Source of the DNA: Marinomonas vulgaris | GTDB lineage: Bacteria; Pseudomonadota; Gammaproteobacteria; Pseudomonadales; Marinomonadaceae | Assembly: GCF_018145875.1 (NCBI RefSeq) | Contig: NZ_JAGSSV010000002.1 | Span: 124,001-188,000 of the forward strand | DNA length: 64,000 bases | Reading direction: 5' to 3' | Shown here: positions 55,846 to 64,000 of the stretch, piece after piece | Layout of the letters: every line of letters starts with the position of its first letter | How positions within the stretch are numbered: position 1 is the stretch's first letter | The notes under the pieces: generated by a model | Told to the model about the DNA's origin: nothing | Seen by the model: the letters and a program-made list of their open reading frames with translations, nothing else | The model's database searches: none | Made by a program: the position numbers and the translations under genes

Positions 55846-58800
55846 ATGCAAAATCCTCCACTGATGACCCGTGATCGTCATCTCATTGAGCGCAAACAGC
55901 AGCAGCTCACTAAGCGCCAAAAAGACGGTTTGCCCTTTGACCGAACGCAAACTGAGTTAAATACTATGATCGAGCAATCTGAGACGCTTTATCAGACGCG
56001 CTTGTCTCGTATGCCGAAAGTAACTTATGACGAAAGTTTGCCGGTTGCCGCACGTGCTGACGAAATCATCAAGGCGATTCAAGACAATCAGGTAGTGATT
56101 ATTGCGGGTGAAACAGGCTCAGGTAAAACTACTCAGTTGCCCAAAATGTGTTTGCAAGCGGGTCGTGGGGTCGCTGGTGTTATTGGTCACACTCAACCAA
56201 GGCGTTTAGCGGCGCGCAGTGTAGCCGAGCGTATTAGCGACGAGTTACAGGTGAAGTTGGGTGAGCAGGTGGGTTTTCAGGTGCGCTTTAGCGATGAAAG
56301 CACCGAAGAAACGCTGATTAAGCTGATGACTGACGGTATTTTACTCGCTGAAATCCAACAAGATAAACGCCTTTATAAATACGACACCATCATCATAGAT
56401 GAAGCCCATGAACGCAGCCTTAATATTGACTTTTTGCTCGGTTATTTAAAGCAAGTCTTGGCCGCAAGACCAGATTTAAAAGTTATTGTCACTTCAGCCA
56501 CCATTGATGTGGAGCGCTTTTCACAACATTTTGACAATGCGCCTATTATTGAAGTGTCTGGTCGAACCTACCCAGTGGAAGTGCGTTATCAACCTTTGTT
56601 AAGTAAGTCGGATTCAGAAGAGCTCGACGAAGACCAAAGCATGGAGCAAGGCGTGCTGGATGCGGTTGAGTTACTCATCGCCGAAGAGCGTCAATCTGGT
56701 TATCGCGGTGCCGGTGATATTTTGGTTTTTTTGCCCGGTGAACGGGAAATTCGCGAAACCGCCGAGATACTGCGTCGCGCTGAGCTAAGAGCCACCGAAG
56801 TTTTACCGCTCTATGCCCGTTTGAGCGCCAGTGAACAACAGCGTATTTTCAAGTCACATGGCGGTCGTCGTATTGTGTTGTCGACCAACGTGGCGGAAAC
56901 CTCATTAACGGTGCCTGGAATCCGTTATGTGATTGACCCTGGCTTGGCGCGTATCAGTCGTTACAGCGTGCGTTCAAAAGTACAGCAATTACCCATTGAA
57001 AAGATTAGTCAAGCCAGTGCGAATCAGCGTGCAGGGCGATGTGGTCGTGTGGCCGATGGTATTTGTATTCGATTGTATGATGAAGCGGATTTTAATAATC
57101 GTGCTGAATTTACCGATCCTGAAATTTTCCGCACTAATTTGGCGTCGGTTATTTTACAAATGGCCAGTCTCAAGTTAGGTGCTGTGGAAAAATTCCCCTT
57201 CGTAGAAATGCCAGAAAAGCGCATGATTAACGACGGTTATCGAGCGTTGACTGAGTTAGGGGCGCTGAATAAAGATCGTTTAACACCGATTGGTCGTCAG
57301 TTGGCTAAGTTGCCCATTGACCCTAAATTGGGTCGTATTTTGATTGCGGCAGAACAACATAGTGTGCTCAAAGAAGTAGCGATTATCGTCAGTGCATTAT
57401 CTATTCCAGATCCTCGCGAGCGACCTCAAGATAAGAAAACTCAATCGGATCAAGCTCATGCCGTAGACAAAGACGAAGATTCTGATTTTGTTGTGTTTCT
57501 TAATTTATGGGAGCGCTACGAAGAGCAGCGTCAGGCTTTGTCGCAAAATCATTTGCGCCAGTATTGTCGTAAACAATTTTTGAATTTCATGCGCATGCGC
57601 GAATGGCGAGATATTCACCGCCAAATTATGATCGCTTGTAAGCAGCTCGGTTTCAAGGAAGTGCAACACGAGGAGCGCCACTATGAAGCCATTCACCGCT
57701 CTTTGTTGGCGGGCTTGTTTACTCAAGTGGCAAACAAAATGGAAGACAGTAAAGAGATGCTAGGATGCCGTTCTCGTAAGCTGTCGATTTTTCCAAACTC
57801 TATGTTGTTTAAAAAACCACCCCAGTGGATTATGGCGGCCGAGCTGGTGGAAACCAGCAAGTTATATGCCCGTGTAACAGCGCGAATTGATCCTGCATGG
57901 ATCGAAGAATATGCGGCGCCGTTTGTGAAGCGTCAATACTTTGATCCGCATTTTGAGCGCAATCAAGGCCGAATTATGGCCAACGAGCAAGTGTCTTTGT
58001 ATGGCTTGATCGTGGTGGCGAAACGTCGAGTGGATTATGGACAAATTAACCCAGAAGAAGCCCGAGAGATTTTTATCCGCTCTGGTTTAGTAGAAGGGGA
58101 GCTGCGAACTAAGCAGGCGTTTTATCGCAAAAATAAGGCCTTGATCGAATCTTTAGAGACACAAGAAGCCAAGCTACGTACCCGCGATATTTTAGTCGAC
58201 GATGAAACCGTGTTTGCTTTTTATCATTCGCGCTTACCGGAGACCGTTCGAAACCAAAAAAGCTTGGATTACTTTGTTAAGAAGTCCCCTGATATTCTGT
58301 TAATGACACGTGATGATTTGATCAATCAAGAGGTGAGTGTTGATGATCAGGCATTCCCCGACTCTTTTGGGTTGCATGGTGTGGCATTACCGATAGATTA
58401 CAAATTTGACCCAGGTAAAGCCACCGATGGCGCGACCTTAAAAGTGCCTGTAGGTTTGCTCAGACAATTGAGCTTGGAAGATTTAGGTTGGGCTGTACCG
58501 GGGTTTATCAAGGAGCGTTGTGAAGCATTATTGCGTGCTTTACCAAAAGCCTTGCGACGTCGTTTTGTGCCGATTCCTCCCTTTGTTGAGCGTATTTATC
58601 CGAATCTTTCGAGAGACAAAGGCGACTTGCTGGAACAGTTAAGTTTGCAAATTAAGCGTGAAACCTTGATTGATATCCCGTTAAACGAATGGAATGCCGA
58701 CAAACTCGATTCCCATTTGACCCTGAATTTAGAAGTGGTAGACGAGCGTGGCAAAGTACTTGGTGTGGGTAAAAACTTGGCGCAATTGCAAAGCCAATTC

Positions 58801-59721
58801 AGTGACCTAGTAGATGAAAGTTTCGCTAAGTTTGGTACCAAACAGCATGAACAAGAAGGTTTAACGACGTGGCCTGAGCAAGGTATTCCTGAGCGACAAG
58901 AGATCAAGCAAGCCGGCATTAAAGTCACGGCTTTTCCGGCCTTGGTGTCTCAGGGTGACAGTGTGTCGTTGAAAATGTTTGATGATCAGAACACCGCGAT
59001 CGAAACCCATCGCAAAGGGGTGATCACTTTATTAAAGCTGATGCTCAATAAAGAGGTTAGGTATTTGCAGAAGAATTTACCTAAACTGAAAGAGTCCATG
59101 TTAATTTTTGCTCCTTTGGGTAAAAAAGAAACTTTGTTAGAAGACTTGCTAAATGCAGTGTTAGATAAGGTGTTTCTGGATGGGCGCCCCTTACCTCGTA
59201 GTAAAGCTGAATTTGAACGTTGTGTGTCCACACACAAGTCGCAACTAGTGACGGTCGCTAACGAGATGGCCACTCAGCTTTACCGAGTGTTGTCTTCTTA
59301 CCAAGGGGTGGCGAAAAAAATGAAAGGATCTGTGCCGTTGCCATGGACGCGAGTATATGGTGACATCAAATTTCAACTTGAGCAGCTGATTTACCCAGGC
59401 TTTATTGGCAATACCCCCTTGTTTTGGTTGGGGCAGTTACCACGTTATTTTAAAGGTATTGAAGTTCGACTAGAGCGGTTTCAAAATCATTTGAACAAAG
59501 AAAATGCCGCCGTGTCTCAATTAGAAATTTTATGGCAAACCTTCGAGCGTCAAAAAAGAGCGCACCACGACAAGGCCCTGTATGATCCAGAGTTGATTAA
59601 ATACCGTTGGATGTTAGAAGAATACCGAATTTCCTTGTTCGCCCAATCGGTCGGCACATTGGAACCCATTTCAGATAAGCGTTTAGCAAAACAGTGGAAC
59701 GAAGTGAAGAAATTGGTTTAA
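55846..59721 (+). CDS. hrpA: ATP-dependent RNA helicase HrpA
   Basis: A DEAH-box RNA helicase of 1291 residues, the normal size. Walker A is GETGSGKTTQLPKM near residue 88, the DEAH box is IIIDEAHERSLNIDF, motif III is TSATID and motif VI is QRAGRCGRVADGICIRLY. The helicase-associated and OB-fold regions follow, and the C-terminal DUF3418 part is typical of HrpA rather than HrpB. It acts on RNA in the cytoplasm; in E. coli it is reported to help stalled ribosomes. It is single, and mlaA follows 26 bases later. Confidence 0.97.
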   Translation: MQNPPLMTRDRHLIERKQQQLTKRQKDGLPFDRTQTELNTMIEQSETLYQTRLSRMPKVTYDESLPVAARADEIIKAIQDNQVVIIAGETGSGKTTQLPKMCLQAGRGVAGVIGHTQPRRLAARSVAERISDELQVKLGEQVGFQVRFSDESTEETLIKLMTDGILLAEIQQDKRLYKYDTIIIDEAHERSLNIDFLLGYLKQVLAARPDLKVIVTSATIDVERFSQHFDNAPIIEVSGRTYPVEVRYQPLLSKSDSEELDEDQSMEQGVLDAVELLIAEERQSGYRGAGDILVFLPGEREIRETAEILRRAELRATEVLPLYARLSASEQQRIFKSHGGRRIVLSTNVAETSLTVPGIRYVIDPGLARISRYSVRSKVQQLPIEKISQASANQRAGRCGRVADGICIRLYDEADFNNRAEFTDPEIFRTNLASVILQMASLKLGAVEKFPFVEMPEKRMINDGYRALTELGALNKDRLTPIGRQLAKLPIDPKLGRILIAAEQHSVLKEVAIIVSALSIPDPRERPQDKKTQSDQAHAVDKDEDSDFVVFLNLWERYEEQRQALSQNHLRQYCRKQFLNFMRMREWRDIHRQIMIACKQLGFKEVQHEERHYEAIHRSLLAGLFTQVANKMEDSKEMLGCRSRKLSIFPNSMLFKKPPQWIMAAELVETSKLYARVTARIDPAWIEEYAAPFVKRQYFDPHFERNQGRIMANEQVSLYGLIVVAKRRVDYGQINPEEAREIFIRSGLVEGELRTKQAFYRKNKALIESLETQEAKLRTRDILVDDETVFAFYHSRLPETVRNQKSLDYFVKKSPDILLMTRDDLINQEVSVDDQAFPDSFGLHGVALPIDYKFDPGKATDGATLKVPVGLLRQLSLEDLGWAVPGFIKERCEALLRALPKALRRRFVPIPPFVERIYPNLSRDKGDLLEQLSLQIKRETLIDIPLNEWNADKLDSHLTLNLEVVDERGKVLGVGKNLAQLQSQFSDLVDESFAKFGTKQHEQEGLTTWPEQGIPERQEIKQAGIKVTAFPALVSQGDSVSLKMFDDQNTAIETHRKGVITLLKLMLNKEVRYLQKNLPKLKESMLIFAPLGKKETLLEDLLNAVLDKVFLDGRPLPRSKAEFERCVSTHKSQLVTVANEMATQLYRVLSSYQGVAKKMKGSVPLPWTRVYGDIKFQLEQLIYPGFIGNTPLFWLGQLPRYFKGIEVRLERFQNHLNKENAAVSQLEILWQTFERQKRAHHDKALYDPELIKYRWMLEEYRISLFAQSVGTLEPISDKRLAKQWNEVKKLV

Positions 59722-59747
59722 TAAATCAGTGATTAAAAGGATAAAAA

Positions 59748-60515
59748 ATGCGTAAGTTGATGGTTTTTTGGCTCTTGAGTGTATCTTTTGTGTGTTCAAA
59801 TATGACATTCGCGGCCACTGAAGAAGATCCATGGGAAGGGTTTAACCGTGCTATGTTTACTTTTAACGATGCAATAGACGGGGCTGTGCTCAAACCGGTG
59901 GCGAAAGGGTACAAAGCTGTGACCCCAACCCCAGTTCAGAAAGGTGTGAGTAATTTCTTTTCTAACTTGGGCGAAATCGGCAACATCACGAATAATTTAT
60001 TGCAAGGTAAATGGGATCAAACGGCCTCGTCGACCTTTCGTTTTTTGATTAATAGTACAGCGGGTTGGTTTGGTATTTTTGATGTGGCATCAGAGCTTGG
60101 CTTGAAAGAATACGATGAAGATTTCGGTCAAACCTTAGGATATTGGGGGGTCAATTCAGGGCCATATTTGGTGTTACCGTTTTTTGGACCTTCTACAGTG
60201 CGTGATGGCACGGGGTTAGTAGCGGAGTACGTTGCCATTGATGAAACTGATTATTTAGATTTGAATAACAAAGAAGAGTTGGCTTTGCTTGGTTTAGACG
60301 TTGTGCAAACAAGAGCTCGCCTTTTAAATGCTGAAGGCATGATCGTAGGTGATCGTTATAGTTTTGTTCGTGATGTCTACTTACAGTCTCGTGCATTTGA
60401 AGTCTACGATGGTAATGTGCCTGTAAAGGCATCGACACAGGATGCTAGCGCCGCTGATGATAGCTGGGGTGAAGAAGACAGCTGGGGCGATGATGACTCA
60501 AGTTGGGCTGAGTAA
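59748..60515 (+). CDS. mlaA: Outer-membrane phospholipid-asymmetry protein MlaA (VacJ), atypical signal
   Basis: Outer-membrane component of the Mla system that removes misplaced phospholipids from the outer leaflet. The 255 residues carry the family motifs EDPWEGFNRAMFTFND, LGEIGNITNNLLQGKW, FGQTLGYWGVNSGPYLVLPF (20 residues) and FFGPSTVRD. MlaA is usually a lipoprotein, but the only N-terminal Cys (SFVC) has Val before it, a poor lipobox, while TFA before ATEED looks like a signal peptidase I site. The C-terminus is an acidic Trp-containing tail (DDSWGEEDSWGDDDSSW). The other mla genes are not here. Confidence 0.92.
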   Translation: MRKLMVFWLLSVSFVCSNMTFAATEEDPWEGFNRAMFTFNDAIDGAVLKPVAKGYKAVTPTPVQKGVSNFFSNLGEIGNITNNLLQGKWDQTASSTFRFLINSTAGWFGIFDVASELGLKEYDEDFGQTLGYWGVNSGPYLVLPFFGPSTVRDGTGLVAEYVAIDETDYLDLNNKEELALLGLDVVQTRARLLNAEGMIVGDRYSFVRDVYLQSRAFEVYDGNVPVKASTQDASAADDSWGEEDSWGDDDSSWAE

Positions 60516-60553
60516 TCGTTAAACGCTTTGCTTGTAACACTCAGTGCATTCAT

Positions 60554-60589
60554 AAACAAATAAACGCCTTTCGAGACGTTTATTTGTTT
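60554..60589. terminator. Bidirectional terminator between mlaA and the sugar dehydrogenase gene
   Basis: AAACAAATAAACG/CGTTTATTTGTTT, a perfect 13-bp stem with a 10-base loop containing TTCG, flanked by A and T runs. It is shared by convergent genes. Confidence 0.85.
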
Positions 60590-60613
60590 TAGCACAGTGT
60601 AATTTGTGTTTGC

Positions 60614-61732
60614 TTATTGGCTGACAGTAACGTGTGGTGCCAAAGTAATTTTAAGTAACCGTCCTGAATCCGTGCCGAGATATAAAGCCCCCATTGAGTC
60701 TTGAGCAATTGAACGAAGACGCTCATTAAGATCTTGTAAATAACGATTTTCAGTGGTGTCGCCATTGTTAGCGACTTTCACTCGGTTTAAATGTCTTAAT
60801 GCCAAAGCGGTTGATAAAAAGTCACCGTTCCAGTTTGAAAACAAAATCCCTTGATAACGCAGTAAACTGCTCGGTGCAATAGACGGAATAAATACTTTGG
60901 CAGGGTTGTCTATGCCTTCTTTTACTTGCCCTTCGCCAATGGTGGAGGCGTCCCGATATTCTTTTCCGTAAGATACAATTGGCCAACCATAATTGGCACC
61001 AGGTCTGATTAAATTGATTTCGTCTCCGCCCCTTGGGCCATGTTCATTTGACCAGAATGTTTGCGTGCTGGTGTCGTAAAATAAGCCTTGCGGGTTTCTG
61101 TGACCGTAACTCCATATTTCATTACGAATATTTGCGTGGGTTACGAAAGGGTTGCTTTCGGGGACGCTGCCATCAAGATTAAGGCGTAAAATACTGCCTG
61201 CATGATTGGTTAAGTTCTGTGCGTTATCTCGGTTGCCTCGGTCGCCCACAGAGAAAAAAACGTGGCCCTTATCATCAAAAGTGATGCGTCCGCCAAAGTG
61301 CACACTCTGGTTACTAGCGGAATCACTGATCAATAAGTCTTGCCATTGTTCCAACGTATTACCAGATAATCTTGCTCGGGCAAGGGTGGTTTTACTACCT
61401 TGTTGGAACGGTTTAGCGTACGTGAAGTACAACCAGCCTTGTTCGGAAAAATGTGGCGATTTTGCCACGTCAAGCAAACCACCTTGGCCACGGCTATCGA
61501 CCTTTGGTAATCCAATAATAGCTTGGCTGTTGCCATTGGTTAGATTGATCTTATAAGCGGAGCCTTGCTTGATAGTAACAATGGCCTCGTTGTCATTTAA
61601 TAAGGCAATGCCCCATGGAATGCCATTGAATTGCGTGACTTCGTGTACATTAAGTGGCTCTTCCGATGCAGATGGTGAGGCGTGAGCTGCCAATGTAAAT
61701 AGGCTGGTGATAAATAGAATCCAAAGTTTCAT
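60614..61732 (-). CDS. PQQ-dependent sugar dehydrogenase (YliI/Asd-like)
   Basis: A 372-residue exported beta-propeller of the glucose/sorbosone dehydrogenase family. The signal peptide (LWILFITSLFTLAAHA) is followed by NGIPWGIALLNDNEAIVTI, GQGGLLDVAKSPHF, GGRITFDDKGHVFFSVGDRG (20 residues), YGHRNPQGLFYD and NEHGPRGGDEINLI, all conserved near the PQQ and calcium sites. It oxidises aldose sugars in the periplasm if PQQ is available; no pqq synthesis genes are seen here. It is single. Confidence 0.9.
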   Translation of the reverse strand: MKLWILFITSLFTLAAHASPSASEEPLNVHEVTQFNGIPWGIALLNDNEAIVTIKQGSAYKINLTNGNSQAIIGLPKVDSRGQGGLLDVAKSPHFSEQGWLYFTYAKPFQQGSKTTLARARLSGNTLEQWQDLLISDSASNQSVHFGGRITFDDKGHVFFSVGDRGNRDNAQNLTNHAGSILRLNLDGSVPESNPFVTHANIRNEIWSYGHRNPQGLFYDTSTQTFWSNEHGPRGGDEINLIRPGANYGWPIVSYGKEYRDASTIGEGQVKEGIDNPAKVFIPSIAPSSLLRYQGILFSNWNGDFLSTALALRHLNRVKVANNGDTTENRYLQDLNERLRSIAQDSMGALYLGTDSGRLLKITLAPHVTVSQ

Positions 61733-61891
61733 TGTGCGACCTCGTCTCGCGAATTTGTGTGCAGTATAAACAAAAAGTTTGGCTTAGAGCGAGGCTAGGA
61801 AGGACTTCCTTCACAATTGCGGATTGCTTGCCTAGTTGAATGCAGTATTCAGATTCTTGCATTAAAGCGTGAGCAATTGCTGAAATTTAGG

Positions 61892-62719
61892 CTACTTGAC
61901 GTAGCCGTCTATGAACTCCACAAGTTTCTGTGTATCTATAATGCTAAAGGTTTTGCCGCTAATGCTAATAAAACCGCTTTTACTGAGTTTAGTAATAGAG
62001 CGGCTAACCGTTTCTTCGGTAATACCAAGATAATTGCCTATATCTTTTCGAGACATGGTTAATTTGTGTTGTATTTCAGAGGACAGTGCATGTCTCTGGT
62101 AATAGAGATTAAGTAAAAAAGAAGCTACTCGCTTTTCAGATTGCGTTTTTCCTAACAGTGAAAGGAGCTTTTGATTTTCATGTATTTGTCGGCTCATGAG
62201 CTTGAAAATACTTCTTTGTAACTCAGGATCTTTCAGTGAAAGTGTTTCGATATCGCTAAACATGATCCGACATACATGGGTCGTTTCTAGTGCTCTTGCC
62301 GAAACAGGATAGGTGCCGGCGTCGATGCCACTGAAGCCTAGAATGTCGTCTTGATGAAAAAAACAGGTTATTTTTTCGTTACCGGATAGTGTTGTGGTGT
62401 AGGTTTTAACCGATCCAGAGAAAATCACATAAATATGATCGAAAGCCTCACCTTCTTTGAAAAGGATGCCTCCTTTTTTAATTTTGCTCACCTTAACGGT
62501 TCTTGTCGCATTGGTTTCGATCAATCGATTAACAATGGATCTTCGCAATGTGCTTAGGATGTTTGCTTCTTTGTTGGCGGTCATAAAATGGGTAACCAAA
62601 TCGTCGACTAAAAATGAATGCAGCTTAGAAAAGCGGGTAACACAATCACTTTTTATAAGCTTGCATGGCTTACATCTATAAAAATACGCTATATGATTAA
62701 CTAAACTTACTGTTAGCAT
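61892..62719 (-). CDS. FNR-family transcription regulator (Crp/Fnr, Fe-S type)
   Basis: A 275-residue regulator with an N-terminal Cys set (C16, C19, C26 in RCKPCKLIKSDC) and C150 in ALETTHVCRIMF, the same places as the four Fe-S ligands of FNR. The first group spacing is CX2CX6C rather than the CX2CX5C of E. coli FNR, and there are about 30 extra residues before the cNMP-type domain. The helix-turn-helix ETVSRSITKL keeps the Glu, Ser and Arg that read TTGAT half-sites. It probably senses oxygen. It is divergent from the sigma-54 regulator. Confidence 0.86.
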   Translation of the reverse strand: MLTVSLVNHIAYFYRCKPCKLIKSDCVTRFSKLHSFLVDDLVTHFMTANKEANILSTLRRSIVNRLIETNATRTVKVSKIKKGGILFKEGEAFDHIYVIFSGSVKTYTTTLSGNEKITCFFHQDDILGFSGIDAGTYPVSARALETTHVCRIMFSDIETLSLKDPELQRSIFKLMSRQIHENQKLLSLLGKTQSEKRVASFLLNLYYQRHALSSEIQHKLTMSRKDIGNYLGITEETVSRSITKLSKSGFISISGKTFSIIDTQKLVEFIDGYVK

Positions 62720-62793
62720 GAATCATGCCACCAAGTTAAATATTTTTAAGTTTATGTTTATTAAGGAGAAAAAAACCAAAAATAAAATCAGCT

Positions 62794-62822
62794 TTGACTA
62801 ATGTAGTGATTCTTGTCATATT
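62794..62822 (+). promoter_or_regulatory. Candidate promoter of the sigma-54 regulator gene
   Basis: TTGACT, 17 bases, CATATT. The predicted start would be very close to the ATG at 62836, which would favour the ATG at 62857 as the translation start. Weak evidence. Confidence 0.3.
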
Positions 62823-62835
62823 TGACTGAGTTTTT

Positions 62836-64000
62836 ATGACAAAAGTGACATTTCTGATGAATATAATCGCAACCGATTCTCCTTCCACAGAAGGCTTGGC
62901 AAATATGCTTGAAGGCTATGATTGCCCAGCTATTTTAGTGTCTGTGGAGTATCAAATATTGGCGACCAATCAGCATTATCGTAATGAGTTTGGGCGAGTT
63001 TCTTTAACCGATAAGCCTCGGTGTTATGAGGTATCCCACGGTTTTACTGTGCCTTGTGATGAGGCTGGTGAAGATTGCCCTTTGTCTGCTGTAGTACAAA
63101 GTGGTCATAAAGAGCGTATTTTACACATTCATCAAACCCCTCGAGGAAAAGAGCATGTAGACGTTGAAATGTTGCCTATTTTTGATGACGACGGTGCCTT
63201 GTTATTTTTTGTGGAATTGCTGCGCAGCATTCCGGTATCTAGCCCTGAAAATTTGAACACCAAATTAGTTGGGGCGAGCCGCCGCTTTAATCAGATGCTG
63301 GAAAAGGTGTCTAGAGTCAGTCAAAAAGATGCGTCTGTGTTGTTATTAGGGGAGTCCGGTAGTGGGAAAGAGCTGGTTGCGACAGCAATTCACCAAGGTA
63401 GTCAAAGGTCGAAGAATTCTCTTGTGACGCTTGAGTGTGCTGGCTTAACGGATTCTCTATTCGAAAGTGAGCTGTTCGGCCATGTCAAAGGCTCTTTCAC
63501 CGGAGCGAATAACAACCGAACGGGGCTAGTAGAGCTAGCGAATGGTGGTACATTATTTTTGGATGAAATAGGAGATGTACCTTTATCGATGCAGGTGAAG
63601 TTATTGCGACTGATTGAAACAGGGTCATTTCGACCTGTGGGGTCTTCTATTATCAAACACAGCAACTTCCGTCTCATTTGTGCCACTCACAAACATCTGG
63701 CCAATATGGTTAAGAAAGGAGAGTTTCGACAAGATTTATACTATCGGATCAATGTTTTCCCTATTCATGTTCCTTCATTGCGTGAAAGGCCTGATGATTT
63801 GCCCCTCCTTATAAGCACCTTATTGAAACGCATCAGTGAGGGCAAAGAATACCATTTAACCGATTCTGCTTTACGTGTGCTTAAGCGTTATGACTTTCCT
63901 GGTAATATCCGCGAATTAAGTAATCTCCTCAATCGCGCTGTTATCTTGTCTGACACCAACTTAATTGAGCCTAGCACCATTCAAGAGTGTTTAGACATTG
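62836..64000 (+). CDS. Sigma-54-dependent transcription activator with Cys-containing PAS domain (3' end outside window)
   Basis: The frame is open to the window end, giving 388 residues. The N-terminal 130 or so residues form a PAS-like domain with three spaced Cys (PRCYEV, VPCDEAGEDCPL) that could hold a cluster or act as redox switches. The AAA+ domain has LLLGESGSGKELVATAIHQ (Walker A), GSFTGA in place of the sigma-54 contact motif GAFTGA, GGTLFLDEIGDVP (Walker B) and FRLICATHKHL. The DNA-binding end is not seen. The start is the ATG at 62836; 62857 is an alternative. Regulator class is certain, signal and targets unknown. Confidence 0.9.
   Translation, partial: MTKVTFLMNIIATDSPSTEGLANMLEGYDCPAILVSVEYQILATNQHYRNEFGRVSLTDKPRCYEVSHGFTVPCDEAGEDCPLSAVVQSGHKERILHIHQTPRGKEHVDVEMLPIFDDDGALLFFVELLRSIPVSSPENLNTKLVGASRRFNQMLEKVSRVSQKDASVLLLGESGSGKELVATAIHQGSQRSKNSLVTLECAGLTDSLFESELFGHVKGSFTGANNNRTGLVELANGGTLFLDEIGDVPLSMQVKLLRLIETGSFRPVGSSIIKHSNFRLICATHKHLANMVKKGEFRQDLYYRINVFPIHVPSLRERPDDLPLLISTLLKRISEGKEYHLTDSALRVLKRYDFPGNIRELSNLLNRAVILSDTNLIEPSTIQECLDI

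Noticed and set aside
62763..62768. AAGGAG as ribosome site of another small gene before the sigma-54 regulator
   Set aside because: The next ATG is followed at once by TAG, so no coding frame exists.

Overview
The window looks like a chromosomal segment of a marine gammaproteobacterium of the Oceanospirillales type, most like Marinomonas. This is an inference from gene content and order: a gltA / sdhCDAB-sucAB-lpd-sucCD block, dnaX-ybaB-recR-rnd-ycgL-ycgN, purM-purN, a sarcosine oxidase operon soxBDAG and a copper-type TonB receptor, together with moderate GC. No rRNA, tRNA, insertion sequence, prophage or CRISPR array was seen. Most genes are housekeeping or ordinary accessory genes; the less ordinary signals are mainly regulatory or structural.

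Layout. 1-6736: assimilatory nitrate/nitrite reduction (3' part of nirB, nirD, nasA, a TrpD2-like gene, mobA). The nirD-nasA gap holds a sigma-54 promoter, two small hairpins and an intrinsic terminator, the arrangement expected for ANTAR (NasT/NasR-type) antitermination. 6759-9215 (minus): purM-purN and a DUF3108 gene. 9331-10644: a DUF2066 protein and a small zinc-ribbon-like protein. 10726-24233: the TCA cycle block, with gltA divergent from sdhCDAB-sucAB-lpd-sucCD; SucB carries two lipoyl domains. 24468-29726: soxBDAG, which demethylates sarcosine, a breakdown product of the osmolyte glycine betaine. 29782-32682 (minus): a large periplasmic-sensor diguanylate cyclase. 33070-35587: a DUF2946 protein and a copper-type TonB receptor. 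35786-45657: mixed single genes (CZB chemoreceptor, OmpA-like protein, glyoxalase I, nucleoid protein YejK, HAD phosphatase, DUF2947, DTW tRNA-modifying enzyme, DUF1499, RadD helicase, 2OG-Fe(II) oxygenase). 45789-52010: trhO, then dnaX-ybaB-recR-rnd-ycgL-ycgN. 52060-54673: a VWA membrane protein and a class II amidotransferase, followed by an array of 91-bp tandem repeats. 54963-61732: a DsrE-like protein, a small unknown, hrpA, mlaA and a PQQ-type sugar dehydrogenase. 61892-64000: an FNR-family regulator divergent from a sigma-54 activator that runs off the window.

How the genes work together. NasA and NirBD reduce nitrate to ammonium, and MobA makes the bis-MGD cofactor that NasA needs. 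The TCA block supplies every step from citrate synthase and from 2-oxoglutarate to fumarate; Lpd serves the 2-oxoglutarate dehydrogenase as E3. DnaX, YbaB, RecR and Rnd form a replication/repair/RNA group. dnaX has an A9 run and a -1 frame stop that would give a gamma-sized product.

I see no clear new multi-gene system. The best leads are the nasA leader, the dnaX frameshift or slippage site, the duplicated lipoyl domain of SucB, the 91-bp repeats, and the FNR/sigma-54 regulator pair at the right edge, whose target genes probably lie outside the window.
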